Shown: piece after piece, positions 12,374 to 24,388 of the stretch
How positions within the stretch are numbered: position 1 is the first letter of the stretch
Layout of the letters: each line of letters begins with the position of its first letter
Origin: Mangifera indica
Taxonomy: Eukaryota > Streptophyta > Magnoliopsida > Sapindales > Anacardiaceae
Assembly: GCF_011075055.1 (NCBI RefSeq)
Contig: NC_058156.1
Coordinates: 2,790,001-2,854,000 of the forward strand
Reading direction: 5' to 3'
Length of the DNA stretch: 64,000 nucleotides
Notes under the pieces: generated by a model
The model's database searches: none
What the model saw: only the letters and a program-made list of their open reading frames with translations
What the model was told of the DNA's origin: nothing
Made by a program: the position numbers and the translations under genes

Positions 12374-12829
12374 ATGAATGTTTAAAAGTTTAATTATGAG
12401 ATAAATTATTAGTTTTATAAATTAAGAAAAAATAATATAAATGTTTTAGATTTTAAGGTTTAAAGGTAAAATAATTATTTTATTTTTATCTCTAATTACA
12501 AATTTTAATAATAATTAGTTTATAAATAATTATTTAAATTTTTTTATCTACTGTAAATATACTTTTAGATTAGATAAATCTGGGGTGAAAAATGTCCTCT
12601 GGCCAAAACATAATCTATAAATGACAACGAGAAAAGGGTAGTTTTGTAATTGAAGTAAAGTAGTACGAAAGGAGGGAAGGGCAAAAAAGAGAAAGAGAGT
12701 AGTAGTAGAAGTGATAATGTGGAAGGACCCGGTTTGTCTCCTTCTAAGTGGATCGTCGCACGTTAAAAGAAAGAGTTGCGCAATTCATTGCATTACAGTG
12801 TTAAGAGAGAGACAAAGCCAGCTCGCCCT

Positions 12830-13358
12830 TGCATATGCTTTCACTGCACATCATCACTAACAGCACCTCCACCAACAATAACCAGCACCCACCTCTCTTT
12901 CATTCTCTTTCTTCCTTCCTTCTTCTCCATTGATTCACCCACCTCGATATAACCCCCTCCTAATTTGTTTTTTGAGAAACCCTTGTGTGTCTGACTGTTT
13001 TTTTAAAAAGGTCTTTTTATAGATATTCTACGTAATCAGACTGCTTGTTTTTCTCTTCATCTTGCCTGGTTTCGAGATCTGGGTTGATATCGGATGAAGA
13101 CAACTTTAGATTTCTTGTGATTTTGTTCTCTGTTTCTGTTTTTTTTCTAGTTATTAAAATGATTGAGATGTGCTAGACTGCGTAGGTATTATTTGTGGTT
13201 CACTGCGCATAAAATCTCTCGAAATGTGGTTGAATGACTTGAGCATTTTCAAGCTTTAAAGTTTAGTTTTCTCTTTTTTGTCTTTACATTCTAATTTTGG
13301 AAGATCTTTGAAGGTTTAAATTCGATGAATTTATATCAAATCTTATAAAAAAAAACCC
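12830..13358 (+). promoter_or_regulatory. presumed leader of the HT1-like kinase gene, with two small uORFs
   Basis: CT-rich sequence from about 12880 resembles a plant 5' leader. It holds ATG frames at 13094-13120 (MKTTLDFL) and 13325-13348 (MNLYQIL), the latter ending 10 bases before the main start. No TATA box or leader intron was fixed, so the transcript start is unknown. Confidence 0.4.
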
Positions 13359-16300
13359 ATGAAGAATTTTCAATGGTTGAAGCGAATCTCCATTAACAAC
13401 AAACCTGATAGGAGGCTCTCTCTTGGTGAATATAAGAGAGCTATTTCGTGGTCTGAGTATTTAGTCTCTTCTGGTGCAGCGATAAAAGGAGAAGGGGAAG
13501 AAGAATGGAGTGCCGATATGTCAGAGTTGTTTATCGGCTGTAAATTTGCTTCAGGAAGGCATAGTAGAATCTATAGAGGGATATACAAGCAGAGAGATGT
13601 GGCGATCAAGCTCGTTAGCCAGCCACAGGAAGATGAAAACTTGGCTTCTTTTCTTGAAAAACAATTCACTTCAGAAGTGGCTCTCTTGTTTCGATTAAAG
13701 CATCCTAATATCATCACTGTAAGCTCCTCTGGGTTCTTGAAATTTCTACTCTTTCATGTTTCTGGGAATGTAGTAGTTTAATGCTTTTACTTTCTCATAA
13801 TTTTAATGACTCAAGAATGGTGGTGGACATGGGCATACGCAAAACAAGTACTAATATCACAATGGGAACCTCAGTGCTTTTGTTTTACAGAGAAAAGTGC
13901 TTGTTTCTACTTAAAGTCATTTCAAAATGACAACTTCAAAGTTTTCTTTTCCTTTATTTATTTATTTATTTTTTGGGATCAACATGATACTGATCTGCAG
14001 AACAGTAGTAACGTCGTCTTTCCCTCTAGTTTATCACGTACCAAGGTATTCCGGCTTTATGCATTCAACAACTTTCAGTCAGCATTTATTGATCCTTGCC
14101 TATCTGTTGCATACTACCCATGTGCATATTTATTACTGTTGCTCTTTCACTTGTGTAGATAAAGTTTGGTTAGAATCCTAGAAGTGGCATTCAATATGCT
14201 TTGCAAACTCTAAAATACTGACTCGACTTCATATCTTTAAGAATTCATTCTTTTTTCATTTGGATCATAGTCATATTGCTAAGATACTGTAGAGTGGAAA
14301 ACTAAATCTAATATGAACAGTATCTGCGTGTCTAATATGCTATTATAGGCCAAGCTTTCTTAATGTGGATTTGCAACTGTATTATTTCCCTTCTTTCTCG
14401 TTACTTTCTCCATTTTTCCTTAGTGGTCAAAATTTAGATGTGAAAATTAATTCTCAAAAAGAAACCTGTGACAGCAAGGGATAACTGGCTTGTATTTTTA
14501 CTTCAAATTTATGATTTATCTTGAACAGACAAATTGGAATATTGGCAACATAGTTTATTGATAGTTTAGGGATGATGGGATTTTATTATGGTGGTAGTGA
14601 TATGGGCCACAAATGCCTAGGACCGTATATATATATATACACTCTTTTTTCATCAAGCAAAGCCATGGGCTTCACATGATAATTAGTCGATTTCCCCTGC
14701 TTTTAGCTTTTGGAGATTGCCTATTCAACTTAAGATTTCTGGCCTAATAGTTTTTTCTTATATCTAAAACTGCCTTTTTCAATAGACTTCCTTCTTAGTC
14801 TTTTTGGTGTTAGGTTATATTGGATAGATGGGTTATTTCTATCTAGTGCAGTTGGTATTGCAGGTCAAGTAATAGTGGAAGCATATAAAACAATAAACAT
14901 TATTGAATTTTTCTGTTCATCCTAAACGGTTAGTATGCATATTTTCAACAGCTAAGTATGAGTTGGAATCAATCATTTTATACTGTGTACCTATTTTGCT
15001 TTCTTTCGTGCAGTTTGTTGCAGCCTGTAAGAAACCACCTGTATTTTGTATAATCACTGAGTATCTAGCTGGAGGGTCCCTAAGAAAATATCTTCATCAG
15101 CAGGAGCCACATTCAGTACCACTCAAACTTGTTCTGAAACTAGCGCTCGACATTGCACAAGGAATGCAATATCTTCATTCACAAGGAATACTTCATAGGG
15201 ACCTCAAATCAGAAAATTTGTTGCTTGGAGAAGATATGTGTGTCAAGGTAGCAGATTTTGGCATTTCGTGCTTAGAATCTCAGTGTGGTAGTGCTAAGGG
15301 ATTTACAGGTACTTATCGCTGGATGGCACCAGAAATGATTAAAGAAAAACACCATACAAAGAAAGTTGATGTCTACAGTTTTGGCATAGTTCTTTGGGAG
15401 CTTTTAACTGCATTAACACCATTTGAAAACATGACCCCAGAACAAGCTGCATTTGCAGTCTGCCAGAAGGTAAGTTTACCTGATTAAGCTTGGAATGCTG
15501 CATTACAATTGCCTGTGTTACCTCTTGCTCAATTCAATAATGACTTCTCATCAATATGGACCAAGATCTCTCCTTAATACCTATTTTTTAGGTATAGGAT
15601 GAACTGTACCTTACCTATTCTAGGATAGAAAGACACAAGGCTGAGTAAAGAACAATGTTGAGTGTTGTTTAGCAATTGATAATTGCTATAAGATCATCTA
15701 AGTGATTTCGAAAATTTATCCTCTGAATTTTTTAAAAAATTCTCTTTCTTGAGTTAGAAGATGTCATGGTAGAAATGCATGATGCAAAATTTTCTGCCTT
15801 CATTTATCTTTAAATGAGTGAACATTTATTCATGCATCTTGTTATCTTAGTATGTTTGCGTCCTTTATCATTAAGTGCATGACACTACATAAACTAGAAC
15901 AAAACTAAATGCTTCAATTTAGGCACAGGGTCCTTTATATTCCATTATATTATTCCTTCATTTATATTTATTCCTTTTCAAATTTTGCTAATGTAATCAA
16001 GAAAAGTATATACACTAAAAAAGCATTTTTTTTTTTTCCTAACACCAAGGTTTTTTCAGAGTGTGTGGAGTATTTTGCTTCCACGTTGCAACTAACAAAG
16101 TCATAGGTTCAGTAGAAAAATACCTCTTTTTGGCACAGTTCTTTTTAACTATGGTTGACTTGCCATTTGCTAACAAGTTTTACATGGTTATTGGTTCTTT
16201 AGTGTTTATTTGTTTGATTCCTTCATTACAATTTGCATGTAGAATAAAATCATACAATTTTTTTACCAAAAGCAAATTTCCATTTATAGTGATAATATCC

Positions 16301-17591
16301 TTTGCTAGTCTTGGTCTCCTAGATGATTCTTCACATGCTTAATTGGCATCATGAGTGACAGTCACTCATATATGCCTGTCTCCGTTCATAGCCAATTAAT
16401 GTGTAGGGACTGCTGTTTTGTCTGTTACATGCACACACGCACACAACCCCCCACACTGAGGCCAGTGTGAAAAGTTGTATAGATATATCAGAGAAACTTT
16501 CAGCTTCTTCTGAGTAAAACTGGTGACTGGTTAGATGCATTGTTTTTAGACAACATGATGGTTTAACTGAATTGACTTGAAGGTTGAACTGCAACCCAAC
16601 GTATTCGCCTGATTCAACCTCGGGTTAATCCAGTCCGATGGCTTAAATGGATTTAAACTTTTGCTTGAACCAGAATGACCATGGGGTCCCAATCAAGCCA
16701 GTTCAACTGGCCAATCTCATCTGGGATTTAAAACAATGGTTAGATGACATCATATCTCTTTAACATGTTGAGTTTCATTATGTTGCCACTTGATTGGAGT
16801 CTCTCTAGAACAGATATGGTAAAGAGATATAGCTTTATTATAAATCTATTGAAAATAGAAACCCCAGTTTTCCACCTATGAAGAACTGGTAAAGGAGTTA
16901 CAATTGCTGCATACTGTGAAAAACCAAAGAGGAGGAACTCTTGCTATGAATTATTGGTCTCATGGAACATGTGTTGTCCTTGATTGTATTATTATAGGTT
17001 TTGTTTCCCTTCTGATGCTTATACTGATTTACATACGCAATATGTTTACTCACGCTGCACTGAAGCTTACTACTTCAACTCAAGAGTGTTCTAGAAATTC
17101 AGATAAGAGCTTCCTTTATGTATTAATAACTCTGATTTCACATTTCTACTTTTCTTTCTCTCTGGCTCATGTGATTCCATATTCTAGCTGTTTGCATATG
17201 TTGGGTGAATTTAGTAAATATATACTCCCATTCCTGATCTTGCTCAATTGATACATGCATTAGATATCTTGACAAACAGCATACATCATGCAGTTTCATT
17301 GATCATGCACATCTGTCTTACATGCAGAATGCTAGACCACCGTTACCACCAACATGCCCTGCGGCATTCAGTCATCTCATAAACCATTGCTGGTCAACCA
17401 ATCCAGACAAACGACCACATTTTAATGAAATAGTTTCGACTTTGGAAAGTTATTTGACATCTGTGGAGGAGGATCCAGAATTTTTATCAAACTTTGTACC
17501 TTCTTCCCCTGATCATACTGTTATAAGATGCTTACCAAACTGCATTGTATGGAATCGTTCTGCTCATTTAAAGCCTCTGAGCTCTTCTTAA
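13359..17591 (+). CDS. HT1-like Raf-like Ser/Thr protein kinase (MAPKKK group C5 type)
   Basis: Exons 13359-13718, 15014-15469 and 17328-17591 join in frame with GT-AG introns to give 359 aa. Residues 1-55 are a variable N-terminus; the kinase domain starts at LFIGCKFASGRHSRIYRG (atypical Gly loop, as in HT1). Seen: VAIK with Lys84, EVALL for the C-helix Glu, FVAACKKPP, HRDLKSEN with catalytic Asp183, DFG at 201-203, GTYRWMAPE, DVYSFGIVLWE, and CW...P.KRP near the end of the lobe. A ~50-aa tail follows. Every catalytic residue is present, so it should be active. HT1 is a guard-cell kinase of CO2-controlled stomatal movement; close relatives have other or unknown roles, so I infer only family membership. 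Exon breaks at FVAAC and after FAVCQK are consistent with HT1. Start chosen as the first in-frame ATG. Confidence 0.88.
16590..16735. repeat. repeat-like segment in the second kinase intron
   Basis: The sequence is rich in GGTTGAAC, CAACC and GGGTTAAT words on both strands. That is the style of ends of dispersed plant hAT-like elements. No matching partner end or target duplication was found, so the limits are approximate. Confidence 0.3.
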
Positions 17592-18455
17592 TTCAAATGT
17601 GATATAAATGTACCATATTTTCAATTGTGTAGGTTTTTATATAGACTTTTAGATGTGGAATTAGAATTGTTTGCTTCTTCATATGTGAACCAGAGTGTAG
17701 GTGCTGTTGGTTTTTTCATTCTTCTGGAGCTGAAATTGCAACCCAAGGTTGAAATTTATGGAAACATCAATTAGTGTGCATTGAGTGAATGTAAAATAGT
17801 GTTAAAGGATGAGTTTGGAGGTAGCCTCAGACTTTAAGGGAATCAATCCAATTTGTATAGAATCAAAGTGAATTGATCAGAACCTTAATTTGATGAACCC
17901 CAATTGACACTTTAATTTTAATTATGCAGTATATCAACATTAATTTGTATAATCATATGATGACTCCACTCATTTCTACGCCTTAATTGTGCATAAACAT
18001 AAATCTCAGGAGCTTGAATTTGTTGATTTTCACAAATAATGTAACAGGAAAATTAAACACATTCTTTGACAAATAAAAGTTTGATTTTATAATAATTTTA
18101 TCCCGAATTCTCCTTAAATAGGATTTTGCTCCCCTGATTCTCTTTTCATAGAGAGAGGACTCAATTAATTGCAGCATATGTTTAATCAGATTTACCCTTT
18201 AAAATATTATCAAATGAACCGTAACATATAATGCGCATAGAATAGTATTATACATACAATTTTTGTGCATAAACAAGAGTTGATTGAATAATTAAAAATT
18301 AAAAATAGAATAACACTCAATTATATTATGACATATCATTATTTATACACAAAAATTATGTATATAGTTTTATCTAATATGCATAATACTAATGTATTTT
18401 TAATGTGCATGAACCACCGAATAGAAAATATAATTATATAATTTCTAACACAAGA
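17592..18455. other. kinase 3' flank, no gene seen
   Basis: The 3' UTR probably ends within the first few hundred bases. Near 18250-18400 is an AT-rich copy related to the element at 60439-60595. Confidence 0.45.
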
Positions 18456-19020
18456 TACCATGTCAAGCCCCATCATTTAGCGTACTTTTATATGAAAAAA
18501 ATAAAAAATTACAATAAATAACTTCATAATACCGAGTCATATTGATCGATCTCGAGGTCTTATCTCATAGTTTACGGCACAACCTATTCGACTTAGGGGT
18601 TTGACATGACTTACTTTTTTTGATGTCAAAGTCAGATAATGTGATAACCGAACCCATATTTTTAATCTTGTTAGAACCCATTATTCAGTAGACTTTCACG
18701 TGAAAAACATAATTAATAAAAAATTACATTAAATAACCCATTAATACCGAGTAGTATTGATCAATTTGCAAGCCTTATTTCATGGGGTATGACATGACTT
18801 GCTCAGTTCAAGGGGTTTGACATGACTTGTTTTTTCCTGTGTCAGGCCTAGAAAATGTGGTCCACTAAGACCCATGTGTTGGGTTGTGTTAAGATCCATC
18901 ATTTAGTAGACTTTGGTATGCAAAAAGAATTAATAAAAATTACAATAAATAACTCAATAATATCGGGTGTATTGATTAGTTGGTAAGCTTTATCTCATGA
19001 CCTATGATAAAACTTGCTAG
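18456..19020. repeat. three diverged ~200-bp direct repeats
   Basis: Units begin near 18462, 18668 and 18890. Each opens with CCCAT/CCATCATTTAGTAGACTTT-like sequence and continues with ATTACAATAAATAAC, an ATACCGAG-like block, GTATTGAT, a TTATCTCATG-like block and a GACATGACTTG-like block. They lie directly left of the foldback at 19100-20240 and may be its subterminal repeats. Confidence 0.6.
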
Positions 19021-19104
19021 TCGTGCCGGTGGGTCGTGTTGGGCCGACCCACAAATTTTACTATTCTCATGACACAACCCTATATAACGAGCTGGCCCAT
19101 TTTT

Positions 19105-20235
19105 ATATTAATTAAAAAAATTTAAAAATAATTATTTAAATTTACTAATATAAGTTTTCTTTCAAATTAATACAACTAAGAATTATAAATTGTAAGTCGA
19201 TCCGTCAAATCACATTTTGTTTATATTTTTAAATAATATAAAATTATTTTTTATTATTAATTGTTGTATCTACTTAAGAAAAACTAATTTATTTTATCAG
19301 TGACACTGTAATAAACTTATTTTCTCTAATTATATCTTCTTGACTTACCCGACACTTGAGTCGAGATAACTATTTTTCATATGCTCAACCACCAAAAAGA
19401 ATTGAATAACTCACGTAGGTGATAGTCTGACAATGTCTTTCGTATTTTTTATATACATATTACTATCACAATTTTATTAATATCTATTAACAAATTAGTT
19501 TCTATTTTGTTTTTACAATTTTATTAATTATTATTTTTCTTTAAAATATTTTGATGATGAAAGTATTTAATATATTTTAAACAAAAAAAATGTTCAAATG
19601 ATTGAGACGATGTCACTTTTGTATAATCAATTTATTAAGAATGGGTACAATGTAAATACTATAACATAGACCATGTAAGGTTCTTGTTACAGTGTTTACA
19701 ATGCACTAATTCTTGATCAATTGAGTCTACAAAAGTGGAATCGTCCCAATCATTTACACACTTTTTCCGTTTAGAATAAATTAAGTTTTTTCATTATAAA
19801 AATATTTTAAAGAAAAATAATACTTAACAAAATTGAAAAAAAATTATGTTGTTAATAGACATTAAAGGAATTGTAATAGTAACATGTATAACAAAAATTA
19901 CGAATGACATTGTTTGAAAGCCATGCATGCAAGTTACTTAGTTCTTTTTGTTGGTGGAGTGTATGAAATATAATTTGTCTCAACTCAAATGTAGGATAAG
20001 CCATGAAGACGTGATTAGAAAAAACAAGTCTATCGTGATGATATCAATAAAATAAAAAGTGTCATTTAATTAGATATGTGAATTATTAATAGAAAATAAT
20101 TTTACATCATTTAAAAATATAAATAAAATGTGATTTTGAGGATTGACTTATAATTTAAGATTATCGGTTGTATTATTTTGAAAGAAAATTTATATTAATA
20201 AATTTAAACAATTATTTAAAAAATTATTAAAAAAT
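19105..20235. mobile_element. long foldback element (near-complete inverted repeat)
   Basis: The left arm (about 19105-19680) is complementary to the right arm (about 19690-20235) along nearly its whole length. Examples: left AAATCACATTTTGTTT pairs with right AAATAAAATGTGATTTT; left GACAATGTCTTTCGTA with right TACGAATGACATTGTTT; left CACTTTTGTATAATCA with right GAGTCTACAAAAGTG. The turn is near 19680-19690. Outside the arms are GC-richer flanks with GGGCC words (19020-19105; 20535-20680). The right flank ends GACATGTCTA, like hAT ends seen elsewhere here. No coding frame and no convincing target duplication; outer limits are uncertain. Confidence 0.75.
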
Positions 20236-20904
20236 CAAAGACAAAAAAATTAATAAAAAATTGAATGAATAAATTGTAGAGAGAAATTGAAATTGAAACT
20301 GAAACATTAAAATTGAATAAAGAAAATGTTGAATGTAAAAGAAATTGAAAGAAGTGAATGTAAAGAGAGAATAAGAGACTGAGAAATTAAGTTGAATGTG
20401 AGTTGTTTAGAGAGTAGGGGAGGGCGGGTTCATTTAGAAAAAAAAGTAATTTCAAACCCAGTAGCTGTGTAGGCTATAGGTTGCAGCGCTCATGGTAAAA
20501 AAAAGCTTTATTTTTTATTTTTAATTTTCAAGAACAGTATAGGTTGGGCCATTCTGGTTCACGGGCCTGGTCTAGAAGCCCTACAGGCTTAACATGACCT
20601 ACTACAGTGTAAGTCGTGCCCTTCCAAGCCTGGCCATTTTATGTGTTTCGTAACTTGACTCGACTCATTTGACATGTCTACAATCTGCTCAGCTCGCTGG
20701 TTTGGCACAACATGCGTTTTTCCATGTCAGACCGAAGAGGGCTATACCAAAATTATTGTGCCTCAGCTGCCCATTTGCCATCCTCCATGGCATCAATTGA
20801 GCAATTGATAAATCCAAGAGAATGAGATGACAAAGAGAATCATTTTTAATGATCATTGTAGAAAAAACTTCCAAAATGTTTATCACCATTATTGTCTTGT
20901 TAAT

Positions 20905-21670
20905 TATTTTGAAGGCCAAAAGGCTTATTCCCACACAAGGTATATTGAAAACTCAAACTTATACCCTCTAACTTTCAAAAATTTAAACATTCATTCATAA
21001 GCAAATTTCTATTAAGGAGAAATAAAATAATCATTTATTTAAAAAACTAAAGTTATATTACATTTTCTTTCCCAGATTTAAAAAACTCATAATTTTTCCC
21101 CAATTCAAAGTTTGAAAAGTGACAAATATCCCTTAGAGTTTTTTCCACTTCTCTCCAACACTAATTTGCCGTCTTTCACCATCAGCCGTCCCCTTCCTGT
21201 CTTATCTCTCCCTTTGGTATCTTTCCCTTCTCTCTTTGATCAAGATGAAAACGCTCTTCATCTGAGAGAAAAAGATGACATGTCTTTATCTTAGACGATA
21301 ACCATCTTCGTATCGGCTGAAGATGACTAAAAAAGGAAGGGAAAGGGATCGAGAGGCAGAGATAAGATGAGAGAGAGAACGACTGATATCGGAAATATCG
21401 AATCATTGCCAAGAAGAAAAGAAACCAATCTTAAAGGAGTATTTGTCACTTTTTAAATTTTGGGTTAGAGAATAAATTATGAGATTTTTAAATATGAGAA
21501 GAAAAATATGATAAAATTTTTAGTGAATGACAATTTTATTCTTAATTATAACTGAGATTTTTAACATAAATTTGTTTATAAAAAATTATTTAGGTTTTTA
21601 AAAATTAAAAAATAAAAGTTTGAGTTTTTACAATGCTTTGGTGGGAATAAGTCTTTTGCCCTATTTTGAA
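20905..21670. mobile_element. short non-autonomous Mutator-like element, copy 3, with perfect 9-bp target duplication
   Basis: The element proper is 20914-21661. It is flanked on both sides by TATTTTGAA (20905-20913 and 21662-21670), a perfect 9-bp duplication. Left end GGCCAAAAGGCTTATTCCCA pairs with right end GTGGGAATAAGTCTTTTGCC. The interior repeats the design of copy 1: AT-rich arms, a CT-rich block, then GATGAAAACG and GAGAGAGAA. No transposase. The best-preserved ends suggest the most recent insertion of the family here. Confidence 0.9.
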
Positions 21671-23630
21671 CTAATCAACTAACCGAGGCTTGTGTGTAAA
21701 TGTGTATCATTTGGATGGCAAAAACAATTAAATATTGAGAAGATTGACCCACTGGTCCCAAATAATTGAATTGTTGATAGCTATCTGCCTTAATTAGCCT
21801 GTAAAAACAACCGTACGTGGCGAGCACCAAATCATATCTTAAACCCACTTGAGAGTGTCAGTCATCAATATTTAATTAATTTTTAACTACTAATCATACC
21901 ATTGGATACCAAACAAATCAATCCAACCTTGAGCTTTGTAGAACTTAAGCCACTCCAATAATTCATCATAAAGTTCCTCAAATGCAGATTTCTTAGGGCA
22001 ATTCACGTGCTACTACTGTCACTGAAATCTTATAGCAGCGATGGTAATTTGGCCCACGAAATTGAATTTTCCACTCTCTCTTTTAAACAGGGAAGTTGTT
22101 TTCGATTTATTTTCTTTATGATTTGTTCTCAGTTTTATGTACTTCCTAAATCTTTACGTACTAAATTAATCTTAATATGCATACTATTTAGTGCAATTCA
22201 TGTGCTACTACTGTCAAAAGAAATTTCACAGTTAGATAGCAATTTAGCATATGAAATTGAGTTTTTAGCATGTTTTTTCCTAAACGAGGAGAGAATTATC
22301 CGATAAAAATAAAGATAGAGATAGATATATTACCGATTTGTATCTTACTTGATCTATCCCCTCCCCGATTTATTTCTTTTTTTATATATATTTCTTAAAT
22401 TACTATGTATTGAATTACCTTTAAAAAATTTAAATTATCACAAATATGTTGTTATTGTTAATAAAAATTATATTATTTTTCTAACAAGAATAAAAAAGGG
22501 AAAGTGTGAGAATTAAAGTATTTAATTTATACTGGACGTGTCATTATATCTATTTCACATATATTGTATTTATAGTAGTGTTATATGTATAACGTATTAT
22601 TATATGATTGAATAATTAAAAATTAAAAATAAAATAATACTTAATCATATTATATTATCTTATTATTTATATATAAAATTATGTATATAATATTATTGTT
22701 TGTGTTTATGACGGTGACACTAAATGCCTAAACTAGGAACTGGGTTGGGTTGATCAAATTTTCAGATTCAGATTTACAAACATTTTGAAAATTTAATTAA
22801 ATATAAATCTTCTGCATGTACTTGAAATAACAATTGCCTGCAAGTTTGTTGAATGAAATATGCTTATCCATGCACCGACGAAAACATGTAGCCCCGGGCC
22901 CTGATTCCTTTTAATGTTTCCATGCTTCAAGTACACATCTTCCAACCGCTTCATTATTGACTGAACCAGATGCAAAATCCAAAGTTATGAGCACCCCACA
23001 TGTTTTATCTCAGAGGAGATAACAATAATGGATGATCTTTCTTTATACCAGAAAGAAAAGCGTTGTAAAAGTTGAAAAGATTTGCAGTTTGTTTCTCTTA
23101 TCTTTTTCTTGGTCAAGTTTTAAGTGTTCACATTTGAGACAAAGCTTCAATCACCCTTATAAAAGAATTTATATATTTTCTTTCTTTGAACTTTTCAATG
23201 AATAGAGAGCCAAAAACCCATTTGCTCACCTTAGAGACAAACCATGTAAAAAAGAAAGCAAACTTTCAAGAGTCTGACAGATTATCTATCTATTTGCTCC
23301 TTTGAAAACGTTAACATTCCACCCTTCCTTTGAAAACGTCAAAATAAACCCTCAACTTCATAATTGACCCTGAACCAAAGCTTAAAAAATAGCCTTTAAA
23401 GGGTATTTTTGTCTTTCTACAATGCCACGTATGCAAGTTCCAGTGGAGCAGGAACAAACAGACAACAAACAGATCGACAGTTGCAGGCTTGCGCGCTTCA
23501 TTTGGGGGAGAAGTTGTCCTCTCTTTCTCTAAATTTCCCATTTTACCCCTTTTTTTTTTCCTCTTTTCCCCTCATAAAAATCTTTTCTTCTTTTACCTCT
23601 CTTTCTTCTTCACCTGAAGCTAATATAAGT
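21671..23630. other. intergenic upstream of the KLCR gene
   Basis: No gene recognised. It contains a ~196-bp-spaced duplicated segment (21994-22271) and an AT-rich MITE-like copy near 22540-22690. The last few hundred bases are the presumed KLCR promoter. Confidence 0.45.
21994..22271. repeat. two direct copies of an ~80-bp segment
   Basis: Copies at 21994-22074 and 22190-22271 share GCAATTCA.GTGCTACTACTGTCA, then AGC..T.GTAATTT-like and GAAATTGA.TTTT blocks. Divergence is moderate, so the duplication is not recent. Confidence 0.6.
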
Positions 23631-23633
23631 AGT

Positions 23634-23641
23634 TATAAATA
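23634..23641 (+). promoter_or_regulatory. candidate TATA box of the KLCR gene
   Basis: TATAAATA in a CT-rich promoter context, placing the transcript start near 23665. It would leave a leader of about 130 bases before the intron at 23793. Confidence 0.5.
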
Positions 23642-23776
23642 GCAACAACAAAGGTTGGGTTTTTATCATATTTGTCTATTTATTCCGAGAGAGTGTGTCT
23701 ATTTATTGACACACATATCTCATTTCTGCATATTGGACACCAGATAACAATTTATCTTGCTGCCGTTTCCTCTTCC

Positions 23777-23791
23777 ATGGCTGGTTTGTAA
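23777..23791 (+). promoter_or_regulatory. four-codon uORF in the KLCR leader
   Basis: ATG GCT GGT TTG TAA (MAGL) lies in the proposed first leader exon, ending just before the donor AG|GTATTT at 23793. It is the only ATG in the spliced leader I propose. Confidence 0.4.
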
Positions 23792-24388
23792 GGTATTTGC
23801 TGCTTGTATGACTTTTTTGTAGTTTGATATATTTGCTTGTATTTTTAGCTGAGCCCGGTTATCCTTCTTCCTTTTGCATCAATTTTTCTGATTTATTGGA
23901 TGAGTTTGAGGGGTCAACTCTTCACATGTTTCATTCACACCTTTTTCAATTCATATTTTCTGATTTGATGTTAAGGTATTGTTGTGAGATTATGATATTT
24001 TCTTTTTGATGAGTTAATATTATGTGGTTTGGTTATGTTCTTCAAGATCTGATAAAGGAAAATTGATTGTTGTTATCACATGATATTGACTTCTTCCATT
24101 TGTTGTCAATCATTAGAAAGGTTCGTCAGTGAATTTATTCACACGTTAAAGATCAAATTTTTTATTTCATAATTGTGTTATTGTTTTGTTTTTAGTTGAC
24201 TCTTCTGACATGTTGATATTTTATCACTAGCTATCGTGTAACTTGTACGATATTGAATGTTTTATTGAAGGTAAAATAATTTTTGCTTTTGCTTGTTTGG
24301 ATTTGTTGGGACAATTAACGTGATGAATTATTTTGTTGCAGATTACTTATTGAGTTCCAGTGTTTATTGTTTACTTGGGTTGAAAGAG

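Larger units (their letters stand above)
11792..12604. mobile_element. short non-autonomous Mutator-like element, copy 2 (diverged)
   Basis: Left end GGCGAGAGGATTATTTTTTA pairs with right end GAAAAATGTCCTCTGGCC. Flanks AAAATAAAA (11783-11791) and AAAACATAA (12605-12613) agree at 7/9, though AT-rich DNA weakens that test. The interior has the same design as the other copies: AT-rich arms around a GC-richer core with GAAAGACGATGAAG-like and CGTCCTTT-like motifs. It includes a TA run (about 11834-11865) and a G homopolymer (12360-12373). Confidence 0.6.
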
